Origin: CAKAHY01 sp041848045
GTDB lineage: Bacteria > Bacillota > Clostridia > Lachnospirales > Lachnospiraceae
Direction: 5' to 3'
Assembly (NCBI GenBank): GCA_041848045.1
Contig: JBGZHY010000111.1
Coordinates: 1-64,000, forward strand
DNA length: 64,000 bases
How positions within the stretch are numbered: the first letter of the stretch is position 1; every line of letters begins with the position of its first letter. Under the pieces are notes generated by a model, which did not search any database, was not told the origin of the DNA, and saw only the letters and a list, made by a program, of their open reading frames with translations. Below are positions 23,338 through 32,535 of the stretch, one piece after another. The position numbers were made by a program, and so were the translations under genes.

Positions 23338-24837
23338 ATGGAAACAAGAGAGATACTGAGAATGGAAAATATATCAAAGACATTTCCGGGTGTTCGGGCT
23401 TTAAAATCCGTGAATTTTACGCTGAACAGTGGAGAGGTACATGCACTTGTGGGTGAGAACGGTGCGGGCAAATCCACCCTTATGAAATGCTTGATCGGAA
23501 TACAACCTCCTACGGAGGGGACGATATGGTATGATGGCAAAACCATCAGCCACTACGATACGGAAAAGGCGCTGAAGATGGGAATTTCGATGATTCATCA
23601 GGAGCTCAGCCCGATAGAACACAGAACCATCAGCGAAAATATCTGGCTCGGCAGAGAGCCGGTCAACGGGCTGGGGCTTATTGACTACAAGAAGATGCAT
23701 GAAATGACCCGAAAGATTCTGGCGGAGGTTGACCTTAATGAGAAGCCGACCCAGCTGATGAAGAATCTGACGGTTGCCAAGATTCAGATGATAGAGATTG
23801 CCAAGGCGATTTCTTATGACGCAAAGATTATCATTATGGATGAACCGACTTCCGCCTTGACGGATAAAGAGGTTGCACAGCTTTACAGCATCATCAGGCG
23901 TTTAAAGTCGGAAAACAGAAGCATTATTTACATATCCCACAAGCTGGATGAGATTTACGAGATTTGTGACAAGGTAACCGTATTCAGAGATGGCGAGCTG
24001 ATCGGCAGCAGGGATATTCGGGACATTCAGGTGGATGAGATGATTCGGATGATGGTGGGACGAGAGGTCAGCAATCTGTATCCGAAGAAGGAATGTCAAA
24101 GGGGAGAGGCCATTTTGGAAGTGCAGGGTCTTTCCGACGGAAAAGAGTTTTTTGATGTGGAATTTAAGGCGCACAGGGGAGAGATTCTCGGCTTTGCGGG
24201 GCTGGTGGGCTCCGGACGCACGCAGATTATGGAAACCATTTTCGGTGCAAGACACAAGGCAAGCGGTACCGTTAAGATAAAGGGCAAGGAAGTCGATATC
24301 AAAACGCCGGTGGATGCAATCGCCCACGGCTTGGCGCTTTTGACGGAGGACAGACGCCAGACCGGTATCTTCCCGATGCTGACGGTGCATTACAATACAA
24401 TATGCAGCAATATAGATAAGTACGTGAAAACCGGATTCCTGGATTACGGGATGATGGATAAGGATGTGGCGGAGTATATACGCTCCATTAACATCAAAAC
24501 CCCGTCCGCCAAAGCGCTGATACAGAATTTAAGCGGCGGAAACCAGCAGAAGGTACTGATTGCCCGCTGGCTTTTGACTCAGCCGGATATTCTGATTCTG
24601 GACGAGCCTACCAGAGGTATCGATGTAGGTGCAAAGGCGGAGATTTACGGCTTGATTTCCGAGCTGGCGGCACAGGGAAAATGTGTCATTATGATTTCTT
24701 CGGAGCTGCCGGAAATCATCGGTATGAGCGACAGGGTTATCGTGATGCACGAGGGCAGAGTCAGCGGAGAGCTGAGCCGTGCGGAGCTTGACCAGGAGCT
24801 TTTGATGACCTATGCAACAGGAAAAAACAAGAGATAA
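23338..24837 (+). CDS. Sugar/inositol ABC transporter ATP-binding protein, duplicated NBD
   Basis: 499 aa with two fused ATPase domains. The first has Walker A GENGAGKST near residues 38-46, LTVAKIQMIEIAKA, and Walker B IIIMDEPTSALTD. The second has GLVGSGRTQIME, signature LSGGNQQKV and LILDEPTRGIDVG. It is close in layout to the mglA product but clearly different in sequence. It starts at ATG 23338 behind AGGAGAACGGTGG. The permease gene begins 13 bases past its stop. Confidence 0.92.
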   Translation: METREILRMENISKTFPGVRALKSVNFTLNSGEVHALVGENGAGKSTLMKCLIGIQPPTEGTIWYDGKTISHYDTEKALKMGISMIHQELSPIEHRTISENIWLGREPVNGLGLIDYKKMHEMTRKILAEVDLNEKPTQLMKNLTVAKIQMIEIAKAISYDAKIIIMDEPTSALTDKEVAQLYSIIRRLKSENRSIIYISHKLDEIYEICDKVTVFRDGELIGSRDIRDIQVDEMIRMMVGREVSNLYPKKECQRGEAILEVQGLSDGKEFFDVEFKAHRGEILGFAGLVGSGRTQIMETIFGARHKASGTVKIKGKEVDIKTPVDAIAHGLALLTEDRRQTGIFPMLTVHYNTICSNIDKYVKTGFLDYGMMDKDVAEYIRSINIKTPSAKALIQNLSGGNQQKVLIARWLLTQPDILILDEPTRGIDVGAKAEIYGLISELAAQGKCVIMISSELPEIIGMSDRVIVMHEGRVSGELSRAELDQELLMTYATGKNKR

Positions 24838-24850
24838 GAGGAGATACGGA

Positions 24851-25882
24851 ATGGAAAACAAAACGATAAATCCTGCACCGACAGGAAACGAAAAGCAGTC
24901 TGTGGACAAGGCGGCGGTGATGTCCTTTATCAACAAGTACGGCATCGTGCTGATTTTGGTGGTCATGGTGGTGGCAATCTCCATCAAAGAACCGAAGTTT
25001 TTGAGCATCAACAATATTATGAACCTGTTGACCCAAAGCTCCATGTACGGTATTTTGGCGCTGGGTCTGCTCTTGGTCATCATATCCAAGGGCATTGACT
25101 TGTCCGTGGGCTCCGTGCTGGCTTTTTCCGCAGTGGTAACGGCAAGCTTCGGACAGTTGGCGGATGCCACCTCCAAAATCAGACCGGATGCACCGATGCT
25201 GCCGATTTTTGTCAGCGTATTGCTTGCCATCGGCATCGGCGCTTTGTGCGGCTATATTAACGGAAGTCTGATTGCCCGTACGGGTATTCCGGCATTTATC
25301 GCAACCCTCGGTATGTACACGGCGGCAAGAGGTGCGGCGCTGATGTATACCGCAGGAAAGCCTGTGAGCAACCTGAATCCGGCATTTAATTTCTTCGGCG
25401 GAAAGCTGTTTAACACAGTTCCGGTGCCGGTGGTCATTTACATCATTATCATCATCATTACCTTTATTTTGCTGAAATACACCCGTTTCGGCGCCAGTGT
25501 TTATGCCATCGGCGGCAATATCCATGCGGCGGAGATTTCCGGTATTAAGGTAAAGAAAAACATCGCTTTGATTTATATGTATTCCGGTATTCTGGCAGGC
25601 GTTTGCGCCCTGATTTCCATCGGCAGAACGGGAAGCACCCAGCCGACGGTGGGAACCGGATGGGAGCTGATTGCCATTGCGGCGACCACCATAGGCGGAA
25701 CCAGCCATTCCGGCGGTATCGGTACGGTGTGGGGCACCATTGTGGGTACTTTGATTTTGGGTGTGATCACCAACGGTTTTACCCTGCTCTCCGTAAATGC
25801 ATATCTCCAGAACATTATTCAGGGCTTGATTATCGTAGGTGCGGTTATCTTTGATATGAGAAAGAACAGAAAGAAGGCGTAA
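24851..25882 (+). CDS. Sugar/inositol ABC transporter permease
   Basis: 343-aa BPD_transp_2 permease with eight to ten hydrophobic segments. Landmarks are GIDLSVGSVLAFSAVV near residues 85-100, IPAFIATLGMYTAARG, YAIGGNIHAAEISGIKV, and GWELIAIAATTIGGTSHSGG near 275-295, of the RbsC kind. ATG at 24851 follows AGAGGAGATACGGA; an upstream in-frame ATG at 24812 would overlap the ATPase gene. A dehydrogenase gene begins 4 bases after its stop. Confidence 0.91.
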   Translation: MENKTINPAPTGNEKQSVDKAAVMSFINKYGIVLILVVMVVAISIKEPKFLSINNIMNLLTQSSMYGILALGLLLVIISKGIDLSVGSVLAFSAVVTASFGQLADATSKIRPDAPMLPIFVSVLLAIGIGALCGYINGSLIARTGIPAFIATLGMYTAARGAALMYTAGKPVSNLNPAFNFFGGKLFNTVPVPVVIYIIIIIITFILLKYTRFGASVYAIGGNIHAAEISGIKVKKNIALIYMYSGILAGVCALISIGRTGSTQPTVGTGWELIAIAATTIGGTSHSGGIGTVWGTIVGTLILGVITNGFTLLSVNAYLQNIIQGLIIVGAVIFDMRKNRKKA

Positions 25883-25886
25883 AGTA

Positions 25887-26903
25887 ATGAGAAAAATAAG
25901 AGTAGGACATATCGGCTTGGGAAGATTGGGCAGGCAGCATGCGTACAATTTAAGATTCCGTCTGCAGGACGCGGAGCTTGCGGCGCTCTGTGACATTGAT
26001 GAGAAGGCGCTGCAAAAGTGTAAGGAAGAATGGGGCATCGAAAAAATATATACGGATTATGCCGAGATGGTAAAAGATGAAAGCTTGGATGCCGTTTCCA
26101 TCAGCTCTCCTTCCGGCCTGCACTGCAGACAGATTGAGCTGGCTTTGGAGCAGGGAAAGCATATTTTCTGCGAGAAACCTCTGGGAGTTACGGTGGAGGA
26201 GTGTGAGTATCTGGTGGAGCTGGAGAAAAAATATCCGAATCTGATTATTATGCCGGGCTTTATGCGGAGATTCGACCCTTCCTACAAAGACGCCAAGGAA
26301 AGAATCGACAGGGGGGAAATCGGCAAACCTTTCATGGTCAGAAGCTACAGCCAGGACCCGGTGCGGGACATTGCCGGTGCGATTGCCTATGCGCCCCACA
26401 GCGGCGGTGAGTTTTTGGATATGTGCGTCCACGACATTGATTTGTGCCGCTGGTTTTTGGGAGCGGAGGCGGTGGAAGCCTATGCCATCGGCGGCTGTTA
26501 TGCCTTTGAAGAATTTGCAAAGTATAATGACGGGGACAATGTATCCTGCCTGATGAAATTTGACAATGATGCGATGGCATTTTTATTTGCAGGAAGAACG
26601 GCGCCGCACGGCTATAATGTGGAAACGGAGATTATCGGCACGGAGGGTATTTTGCGCATTGCCAATGTACCGCAGAAAAACCTTTTGGAGATTTTGGATG
26701 CAAGCGGTGTGCGAAAGGAATGCAGCCAAAACTTCCTGGAGCGTTTTGAAGTAGCATACGTAAAGGAGATGGAGGAGTTTTTGCGCTGCGTGATCAGCGG
26801 CGAGAAGCCATCTCTGGGCGTGTATGACGGCGCACAGGCTGCGAAAATAGCCTACGCCTGCAAGGAGTCATTTGAAACAAAGACCTTAAAGAAGATGGGA
26901 TAG
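25887..26903 (+). CDS. Gfo/Idh/MocA-family inositol dehydrogenase (first copy)
   Basis: 338 aa. The N-terminal Rossmann fold has VGHIGLGRLGRQHAYNL, SISSPSGLHCRQIELAL and the conserved IFCEKPLGVT. The C-terminal domain carries MPGFMRRFDPSYKDAK and the catalytic-type GGEFLDMCVHDIDLCRWF with Asp and His. It probably oxidises myo- or scyllo-inositol, or another stereoisomer, with NAD(P). A second, different dehydrogenase of this family lies at 31424, so the two may take different inositols. It starts 4 bases after the permease gene. Confidence 0.87.
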   Translation: MRKIRVGHIGLGRLGRQHAYNLRFRLQDAELAALCDIDEKALQKCKEEWGIEKIYTDYAEMVKDESLDAVSISSPSGLHCRQIELALEQGKHIFCEKPLGVTVEECEYLVELEKKYPNLIIMPGFMRRFDPSYKDAKERIDRGEIGKPFMVRSYSQDPVRDIAGAIAYAPHSGGEFLDMCVHDIDLCRWFLGAEAVEAYAIGGCYAFEEFAKYNDGDNVSCLMKFDNDAMAFLFAGRTAPHGYNVETEIIGTEGILRIANVPQKNLLEILDASGVRKECSQNFLERFEVAYVKEMEEFLRCVISGEKPSLGVYDGAQAAKIAYACKESFETKTLKKMG

Positions 26904-26913
26904 GAGAAAAGCA

Positions 26914-27924
26914 ATGAAATATGTGGAATTTGACCAAAGCAGAGAGTTTGACCTGATACTGATGGGGCGTGTGGCGATTGACTTTAATCCGGTGGATTAT
27001 TTCAAGACTCTGGCGGAAAGTCAGACCTATAAGAAGTATGTGGGAGGATCTCCTGCCAATATTGCGGTGGGTATGGCAAGACTGGGCAAGAAAATAGGCT
27101 TTATCGCCAGGGTATCGGATGACCGCTTCGGTGATTTTGTTATAGATTATTTTCAGAAAGAGGGCATTGATACCGGCGCCATCAAAAGAGCCGAGAAAGG
27201 CGAAAAGCTGGGACTGACATTTACGGAGATTTTAAGTCCGGATGAGAGCAGTATTCTGATGTACAGAAATATGGCGGCAGATCTTGCGCTGGAGCCGGAG
27301 GATGTGAGCCAGGAGTATATTGCAAGAGGAAAAGCCCTCCTGATTTCCGGAACGGCGCTGTGCGAATCTCCTTCCAGAGAGGCTTGCCTGAAAGCCTTAC
27401 AGTTTGCCAAGAATACCGACACGCCGGTTATCTTTGACATTGATTACAGACCGTATAACTGGAAAAATAAGGATGAGATTGCCATTTATTATTCCATTGT
27501 GGCAAGGGACAGCGCCATTATTCTGGGCTCCAAGGAGGAATACGAGCTGACCCAGAGCCTGATCAAGCCGGGCTTAAGTGATGAGGAAACGGCGGCTTTA
27601 TGGGAAAATGCAAAGATTGTCATCATCAAGCACGGCAAGAAGGGCTCTACGGCTTATACCAAGGACGGACAGAGCTATTCCATCAAACCTTTCCCGGTAA
27701 CGGCATTGAAGTCCTTCGGGGGCGGTGACGGCTATGCAAGTGCTTTCCTGTATGCTATTATGGAAGGCTATGAGATGCATGACGCCCTGGAGCTGGGAAG
27801 TGCCAGCGCATCCATGCTGGTATCCAGCCACGGATGCTCCGAGGATATGCCGTCGGTGGAAGCCATCAAGGAGTTTATCAAGGCAAAGAAGGCGGAGTAC
27901 GGCGAGAGCGTCAGCAGAGCGTAA
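26914..27924 (+). CDS. iolC: 5-dehydro-2-deoxygluconokinase
   Basis: 336-aa PfkB-family kinase that phosphorylates 5-dehydro-2-deoxygluconate (DKG). The N-terminal substrate motif is GGSPANIAVGMARLG near residues 46-60. The C-terminal PfkB signature is KSFGGGDGYASAFLYAI near 268-284, with the catalytic Asp in GGGD. The start MKYVEFDQSREFDLILMGR is IolC-like. It lies between the first dehydrogenase gene and iolD in a tightly packed operon. Confidence 0.92.
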   Translation: MKYVEFDQSREFDLILMGRVAIDFNPVDYFKTLAESQTYKKYVGGSPANIAVGMARLGKKIGFIARVSDDRFGDFVIDYFQKEGIDTGAIKRAEKGEKLGLTFTEILSPDESSILMYRNMAADLALEPEDVSQEYIARGKALLISGTALCESPSREACLKALQFAKNTDTPVIFDIDYRPYNWKNKDEIAIYYSIVARDSAIILGSKEEYELTQSLIKPGLSDEETAALWENAKIVIIKHGKKGSTAYTKDGQSYSIKPFPVTALKSFGGGDGYASAFLYAIMEGYEMHDALELGSASASMLVSSHGCSEDMPSVEAIKEFIKAKKAEYGESVSRA

Positions 27925-27945
27925 GAAAGAATGCGAGGAGAGAAT

Positions 27946-29862
27946 ATGAGCGGTATAAAGATGACGGTCGGTCAGGCTATCGTGAAGTTTTTGGATAATC
28001 AGTATGTCTTGTCGGAGGGCAGGGAAAATAAGTTTGTAGACGGCATATTTACGATATTCGGACATGGAAATGTGGTAGGACTCGGGCAGGCACTGGAGGA
28101 AAATCCGGGGAGCCTGCGGGTTTACCAGGGAAGAAACGAACAGGGCATGGCACATGTGGCAACGGCTTACGCCAAGCAGCACAACAGAAAGAGAATCATT
28201 GCCGTGACCTCATCCGTGGGACCGGGAGCCGCCAATATGGTGACGGCGGCGGCAACGGCGACGGTAAACTGCATACCTTTGCTGTTGTTTCCGGGGGATG
28301 TATTCTCTACCAGACAGCCGAATCCCGTGCTGCAGCAACTGGAAGTACCCCAGAGCCTGAGCCTCAGCACCAATGACGCTTTTCGTCCGGTGTGCAGGTA
28401 TTTTGACAGAATTGAAAGACCGGAGCAGTTGATGACGGCGCTGATACAGGCAATGCGTGTGCTGACCTCCCCGGCGGATACGGGAGCGGTGTGCATTGCT
28501 CTGCCTCAGGACGTGCAGGGAGAAAGCTACAGCTTTCCGGAAGCGTTTTTTGCAAAGCGGGTGCATGCCATTCGCAGGGCGGAGCCGGTAAGAGAGGAGC
28601 TTGCCGCAGCGCTGGAGAAGATCAAGGCAGCCAAGAAGCCGATGTTTATCTGCGGCGGCGGTGTACGTTATTCCGAGGCGGGGCATTTGCTGGGAGAAAT
28701 GGCGAAGAAATACGGTATTGCCATCGGGGAAACCCAGGCGGGCAAAAGCGCCTTGGAAAGCAGCAACCCCTGGAATATGGGCGGCATCGGCGTGACCGGC
28801 AACAGTGCGGCGAACAAGGCGGCGGAGAGTGCCGATTTGATTATTGCCGTGGGCAGCAGACTGAGTGATTTTACCACCTCATCCAAGTCCGGATTCTTAA
28901 AAGCGGGGCTTTTGAACATCAATGTATCGGATTTTCATGCGCTGAAGCTGGATGCGCAGACCTTGGTGGCGGATGCCAGGCGTGCCCTGGAGGAAATCGA
29001 CAAGGGGCTGGAGGGTTATCGCAGCGCCTGGGGAGAGGAAGCCTTCGGGTATAAGAAGGAGTGGGAAGAAATCTATGCAAAGCTTGCCGCTTATCGTTAT
29101 GATGAGAACTTCCGGCCGATTGTGCAGCGCAGAAATGAAAGCAGCATTGCGGAATTTGTGGAGCTGACGGGAGGAGAGCTGACCCAGACGGCGGCGCTTG
29201 CGGCGATTCGTGAAGCGCTGGATGAGGATGCCGTCATCTGCGGCGCATCCGGAAGCCTGCCGGGCTGTCTGCAAAGGATGTGGACGACGGACAGTATTGA
29301 CAGCTATCATATGGAGTACGGCTATTCCTGTATGGGTTATGAGATTGCCGCAGCCCTGGGGGCAAAGCTTGCCGAACCGGACAAAGAGGTGTATGCGATG
29401 GTGGGCGACGGCAGCTTCCAAATGCTGCACAGCGAGTTTGCGACGGCATTGATGGAGCAAAAGAAGATTAACATTCTGTTGTTTGACAACTGCGGCTTCG
29501 GCTGTATCAACAATTTGCAGATGTCCCAGGGCATCGGCAGCCTGGCAACGGAATTTAGATACAGGGATGAAACGGGCAGATTAAACGGCGCTTTGGTACC
29601 GGTGGATTATGCCATGGTAGCGGCAGGGTACGGGGCAAAATCCTATACCGTCAGAAACATGGAAGAGTTGAAAGAGGCGCTTGCAGACAGCAAGAAGCAG
29701 AGGGTGAGCACCTTGATTGACATTAAAGTTTTGCCAAAGACAATGACGGGAGGCTACGGTGCATGGTGGCACGTAGGAATCGCTTCCGTCAGCGCTGCAG
29801 ACAGCGTGAAGCAGGCTTATGCGGAGAAGGAAGAGCATTTGAGCAGAGCAAGAAAGTATTAG
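27946..29862 (+). CDS. iolD: 3D-(3,5/4)-trihydroxycyclohexane-1,2-dione acylhydrolase
   Basis: 638-aa thiamine-diphosphate enzyme that opens the ring of the diketone made by IolE. The N-terminal domain has IFGHGNVVGLGQALEE and the catalytic Glu region QGRNEQGMAHVATAYAKQ. The ThDP motif is GDGSFQMLHSEFATAL, ending in a FDNCGFGCINNLQ segment, near residues 485-525. Length is normal for IolD. ATG 27946 follows GCGAGGAGAGAAT; an in-frame ATG at 27931 is less likely because it would precede that ribosome site. Confidence 0.94.
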   Translation: MSGIKMTVGQAIVKFLDNQYVLSEGRENKFVDGIFTIFGHGNVVGLGQALEENPGSLRVYQGRNEQGMAHVATAYAKQHNRKRIIAVTSSVGPGAANMVTAAATATVNCIPLLLFPGDVFSTRQPNPVLQQLEVPQSLSLSTNDAFRPVCRYFDRIERPEQLMTALIQAMRVLTSPADTGAVCIALPQDVQGESYSFPEAFFAKRVHAIRRAEPVREELAAALEKIKAAKKPMFICGGGVRYSEAGHLLGEMAKKYGIAIGETQAGKSALESSNPWNMGGIGVTGNSAANKAAESADLIIAVGSRLSDFTTSSKSGFLKAGLLNINVSDFHALKLDAQTLVADARRALEEIDKGLEGYRSAWGEEAFGYKKEWEEIYAKLAAYRYDENFRPIVQRRNESSIAEFVELTGGELTQTAALAAIREALDEDAVICGASGSLPGCLQRMWTTDSIDSYHMEYGYSCMGYEIAAALGAKLAEPDKEVYAMVGDGSFQMLHSEFATALMEQKKINILLFDNCGFGCINNLQMSQGIGSLATEFRYRDETGRLNGALVPVDYAMVAAGYGAKSYTVRNMEELKEALADSKKQRVSTLIDIKVLPKTMTGGYGAWWHVGIASVSAADSVKQAYAEKEEHLSRARKY

Positions 29863-29887
29863 TACACAGCGAGGAGGAAAAGAGATA

Positions 29888-31396
29888 ATGAGCGCGGAAA
29901 AGATGAAACTCTATATTAACGGAGAGTATAGACTGTCAGCGACAGAGGAGTACGTAGAAGTGGTGAATCCGAGTACCGGCGAGGTGGACGGACTTTCTCC
30001 CTGCGCAACCAAGGCGGAAGTGGAGGAAAGCATAGAAACGGCGCATGCCGCTTATCAAAGCTGGTCAAGGGTTCCTCTGGTAAAAAGAGTGCAGATTCTG
30101 CATAATGTCAGAAGGCTTTTGATTGAGCGTCTGGATGATCTGACCTTAATCTGTGCCAGGGAGCACGGTAAGGTATGGGAAGAAGCAAAGGGCGATGTGT
30201 TAAAGGCGATAGAGGGTACGGAATTGGCGATTACGGCACCGTCCGTGCTGATGGGAGAGTCCCTGATGGACGCTTCCCTGGGCTATGATACGGTGTCCTA
30301 CCGAGAGTCTATCGGCGTGTTTGCGGGAGTATGTCCTTTTAATTTCCCGGCAATGATTCCGATGGGATGGATGGCACCTTGCTGTATCGTTTCCGGAAAT
30401 ACCATGGTGCTGAAGGTATCCAGCTCCACACCAAGAACGGCTATGGCAATTGCAGACATCTATAAAGAGGCAGGTCTGCCGGACGGCGTACTGAATATTA
30501 TTTCCTGCAAGAGAACGGAAGCGGATATCTTCCTGACCCATCCCCTGGTTAAGGGCATTACCTTTGTAGGAAGCACCAAGGTGGGCAAGCATATTTATTC
30601 CGTAGCGGCTTCTCATGGCAAGCGCGTGCAGGCGCTCTGCGAGGCGAAGAACCATGCGCTGGTGCTGGAGGATGCGCCGATTGAGCGTACGGCGGCAGGC
30701 ATTATCAACGCGGCATACGGCTGCGCGGGAGAAAGATGTATGGCACTGCCGGTGGTGGTGGTGCAGGAAAGCATTGCGGACAGTCTGGTAGAGGAATTAA
30801 AGAAGCAGGCTATGGGTCTGAAGCTGGGTCCTGCCTATGACAAGAGCTCCAAGCTGGGACCTGTGGTGAATAAGGCGCATAAGGCAAGGGTAGAAGGCTA
30901 TATTGCCAAGGGCGTGGAGGAAGGCGCAAGCCTCATCCTGGACGGCAGAGGCAAAACGGTGGAAGGCTTTGAAAACGGCTTTTATTTAGGACCGACCATT
31001 TTTGACCATGTTACGGAGGATATGGTTATCGGCAGAGAAGAAATCTTCGGGCCGGTGCTGTGCGTAAAACGAGTAAAGAGCTTTGAAGAGGGCTTGAAAG
31101 TGATGAATGCCAGCCCGTTTGCAAACGGCTCCGTTATCTTTACCCAGAGCGGTTATTATGCGAGAGAGTTCGCCAGAAATACAGACGGCGGAATGGTGGG
31201 CGTAAATGTAGGCATTCCGGTGCCGATCGGATTTTTCTCCTTTACGGGACATAAGGACTCCTTCTTCGGTGATTTGCACTGCTTGGGCAAGGATGCCTTC
31301 CGTTTCTATACGGAGCAAAAGACCGTAACCACAAAATGGTTTACTAAGGAAGAAGCAAAATCCACGCAGGTAAGTACCTGGGACGGAACCATATAA
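29888..31396 (+). CDS. iolA: Methylmalonate/malonate semialdehyde dehydrogenase (CoA-acylating)
   Basis: 502-aa aldehyde dehydrogenase that ends the inositol route, turning malonate semialdehyde to acetyl-CoA and CO2. It opens MKLYINGEYRLSATEEYVEV. The catalytic cysteine is in GCAGERCMALPVVV near residue 285, the CoA-acylating type context, and GVCPFNFPAMIPMGWMAP is typical of MmsA/IolA. The oxyanion Asn is in the same stretch. The start follows GAGGAGGAAAAGAGATA. It lies between iolD and iolG. Confidence 0.92.
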   Translation: MSAEKMKLYINGEYRLSATEEYVEVVNPSTGEVDGLSPCATKAEVEESIETAHAAYQSWSRVPLVKRVQILHNVRRLLIERLDDLTLICAREHGKVWEEAKGDVLKAIEGTELAITAPSVLMGESLMDASLGYDTVSYRESIGVFAGVCPFNFPAMIPMGWMAPCCIVSGNTMVLKVSSSTPRTAMAIADIYKEAGLPDGVLNIISCKRTEADIFLTHPLVKGITFVGSTKVGKHIYSVAASHGKRVQALCEAKNHALVLEDAPIERTAAGIINAAYGCAGERCMALPVVVVQESIADSLVEELKKQAMGLKLGPAYDKSSKLGPVVNKAHKARVEGYIAKGVEEGASLILDGRGKTVEGFENGFYLGPTIFDHVTEDMVIGREEIFGPVLCVKRVKSFEEGLKVMNASPFANGSVIFTQSGYYAREFARNTDGGMVGVNVGIPVPIGFFSFTGHKDSFFGDLHCLGKDAFRFYTEQKTVTTKWFTKEEAKSTQVSTWDGTI

Positions 31397-31423
31397 AAAC
31401 ATACGATTAAGGAGGATAAAAAG

Positions 31424-32440
31424 GTGATTAAAATAGGTGTAATCGGATTGGGAAGAATCGGCAAAGTGCATATCAACAGCATCGCAACCAGAATCGGCAA
31501 GGCAAAAGTTGTGGCGGCGGCGGATCCGTATCTGAATGATGAAATGATTGCTTTTGCAAAGGGCTTCGGCGTGGAAAATTTGAGTAAGGATTATCAGGAG
31601 ATTATTGCCAATCCGGAAATTGATGCGGTATTGATTTGTTCCTCCACGGATACGCACGCTTTAATCAGTGCAGAGGCGATTCGTGCGGGTAAGCATGTGT
31701 TCTGCGAAAAGCCGGTGGATCACAGCCTTGAGAAAATCAAGATTGTGGAGGATGCGCTGAAGGAAAGACCGGTGAAGTTCCAGGTGGGCTTCAACAGAAG
31801 ATATGATCACAACTTTGCCGCTATCCGCAAGGCTATTGAAGCGGGCAAAATCGGGGATGTGCATATTACCAAGATTACTTCCCGTGATCCGAACCCGCCA
31901 AGTGCGGAGTATGCGGCGGTATCCGGCGGTATGCTTTTGGATATGAGTATTCACGATTTTGATATGGTCAGATTTTTGACGGGAGCAGAGGCGGAGAGCA
32001 TTTACGTGGAGCCGGCTGTTCTGGTGGATAAAGCCATCGGCGAGGCGGGGGATATCGACACTGCCATCATCACCATGAAGATGACGGACGGTTCCATTGC
32101 CATGATTGACAATTCCAGAAAAGCGGTATATGGTTATGACCAGAGAGCGGAGGTATTCGGCTCCAAGGGTATGGCGGCGAGCAAGAACGATACGGAATCC
32201 ACCTGCGTAATCAGCGGTGAAGAGGGTATCATCGGCGAGAAGCCGTTGTACTTCTTCCTGGAAAGATATATGGACTCTTTTGCCAGAGAAGTATCCGAGT
32301 TTGTGGAAGCCATTATCCATGACTTGCCGATTAAGACCGGCATAGAGGCGGGACGCCAGTCCGTAGTGATGGCGCTGGCGGGCAACAAGTCCATCAAGGA
32401 AAAAAGAGTGGTAAAATTATCCGAAATATACCAAGGATAG
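31424..32440 (+). CDS. iolG: Inositol 2-dehydrogenase
   Basis: 338 aa, Gfo/Idh/MocA family. The Rossmann motif is IGVIGLGRIGKVHINSI, then SSTDTHALISAEAIRAGK and VFCEKPVDHS. The catalytic region is GGMLLDMSIHDFDMVRFL with Asp and His, and QVGFNRRYDHNFAAIRKAI follows the IolG pattern. It oxidises myo-inositol to scyllo-inosose with NAD, the first step of the pathway. The start is GTG at 31424 behind AAGGAGGATAAAAAG. It is the better IolG match of the two dehydrogenases here. Confidence 0.9.
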   Translation: MIKIGVIGLGRIGKVHINSIATRIGKAKVVAAADPYLNDEMIAFAKGFGVENLSKDYQEIIANPEIDAVLICSSTDTHALISAEAIRAGKHVFCEKPVDHSLEKIKIVEDALKERPVKFQVGFNRRYDHNFAAIRKAIEAGKIGDVHITKITSRDPNPPSAEYAAVSGGMLLDMSIHDFDMVRFLTGAEAESIYVEPAVLVDKAIGEAGDIDTAIITMKMTDGSIAMIDNSRKAVYGYDQRAEVFGSKGMAASKNDTESTCVISGEEGIIGEKPLYFFLERYMDSFAREVSEFVEAIIHDLPIKTGIEAGRQSVVMALAGNKSIKEKRVVKLSEIYQG

Positions 32441-32461
32441 TGCGGTAAAATAAAAAGCTTC

Positions 32462-32501
32462 CTTTCCCGATGCATCTTAATAGGGAGGTGTGTCGGGAAA
32501 G
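32462..32501 (+). promoter_or_regulatory. Inverted repeat between iolG and the DeoR regulator
   Basis: CTTTCCCGA (32462-32470) and TCGGGAAAG (32493-32501) are perfect reverse complements around a 22-base loop that holds an AGGGAGG. There is no T run, so it is not a plain terminator. It could be an operator, an mRNA processing site or a weak attenuator. Confidence 0.4.
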
Positions 32502-32535
32502 ATATAAAAGCAAGTGCGGCAAAAGGAGCAGGAAG

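Noticed and set aside
24761..26038. 425-codon minus-strand open frame across the inositol permease and dehydrogenase genes
   Set aside because: The translation is His/Gln/Arg-rich and low in hydrophobic order, and lies opposite two well-supported genes.
28167..29460. Several overlapping minus-strand open frames within iolD
   Set aside because: They overlap a complete ThDP-enzyme gene with its motifs intact and show no family features.
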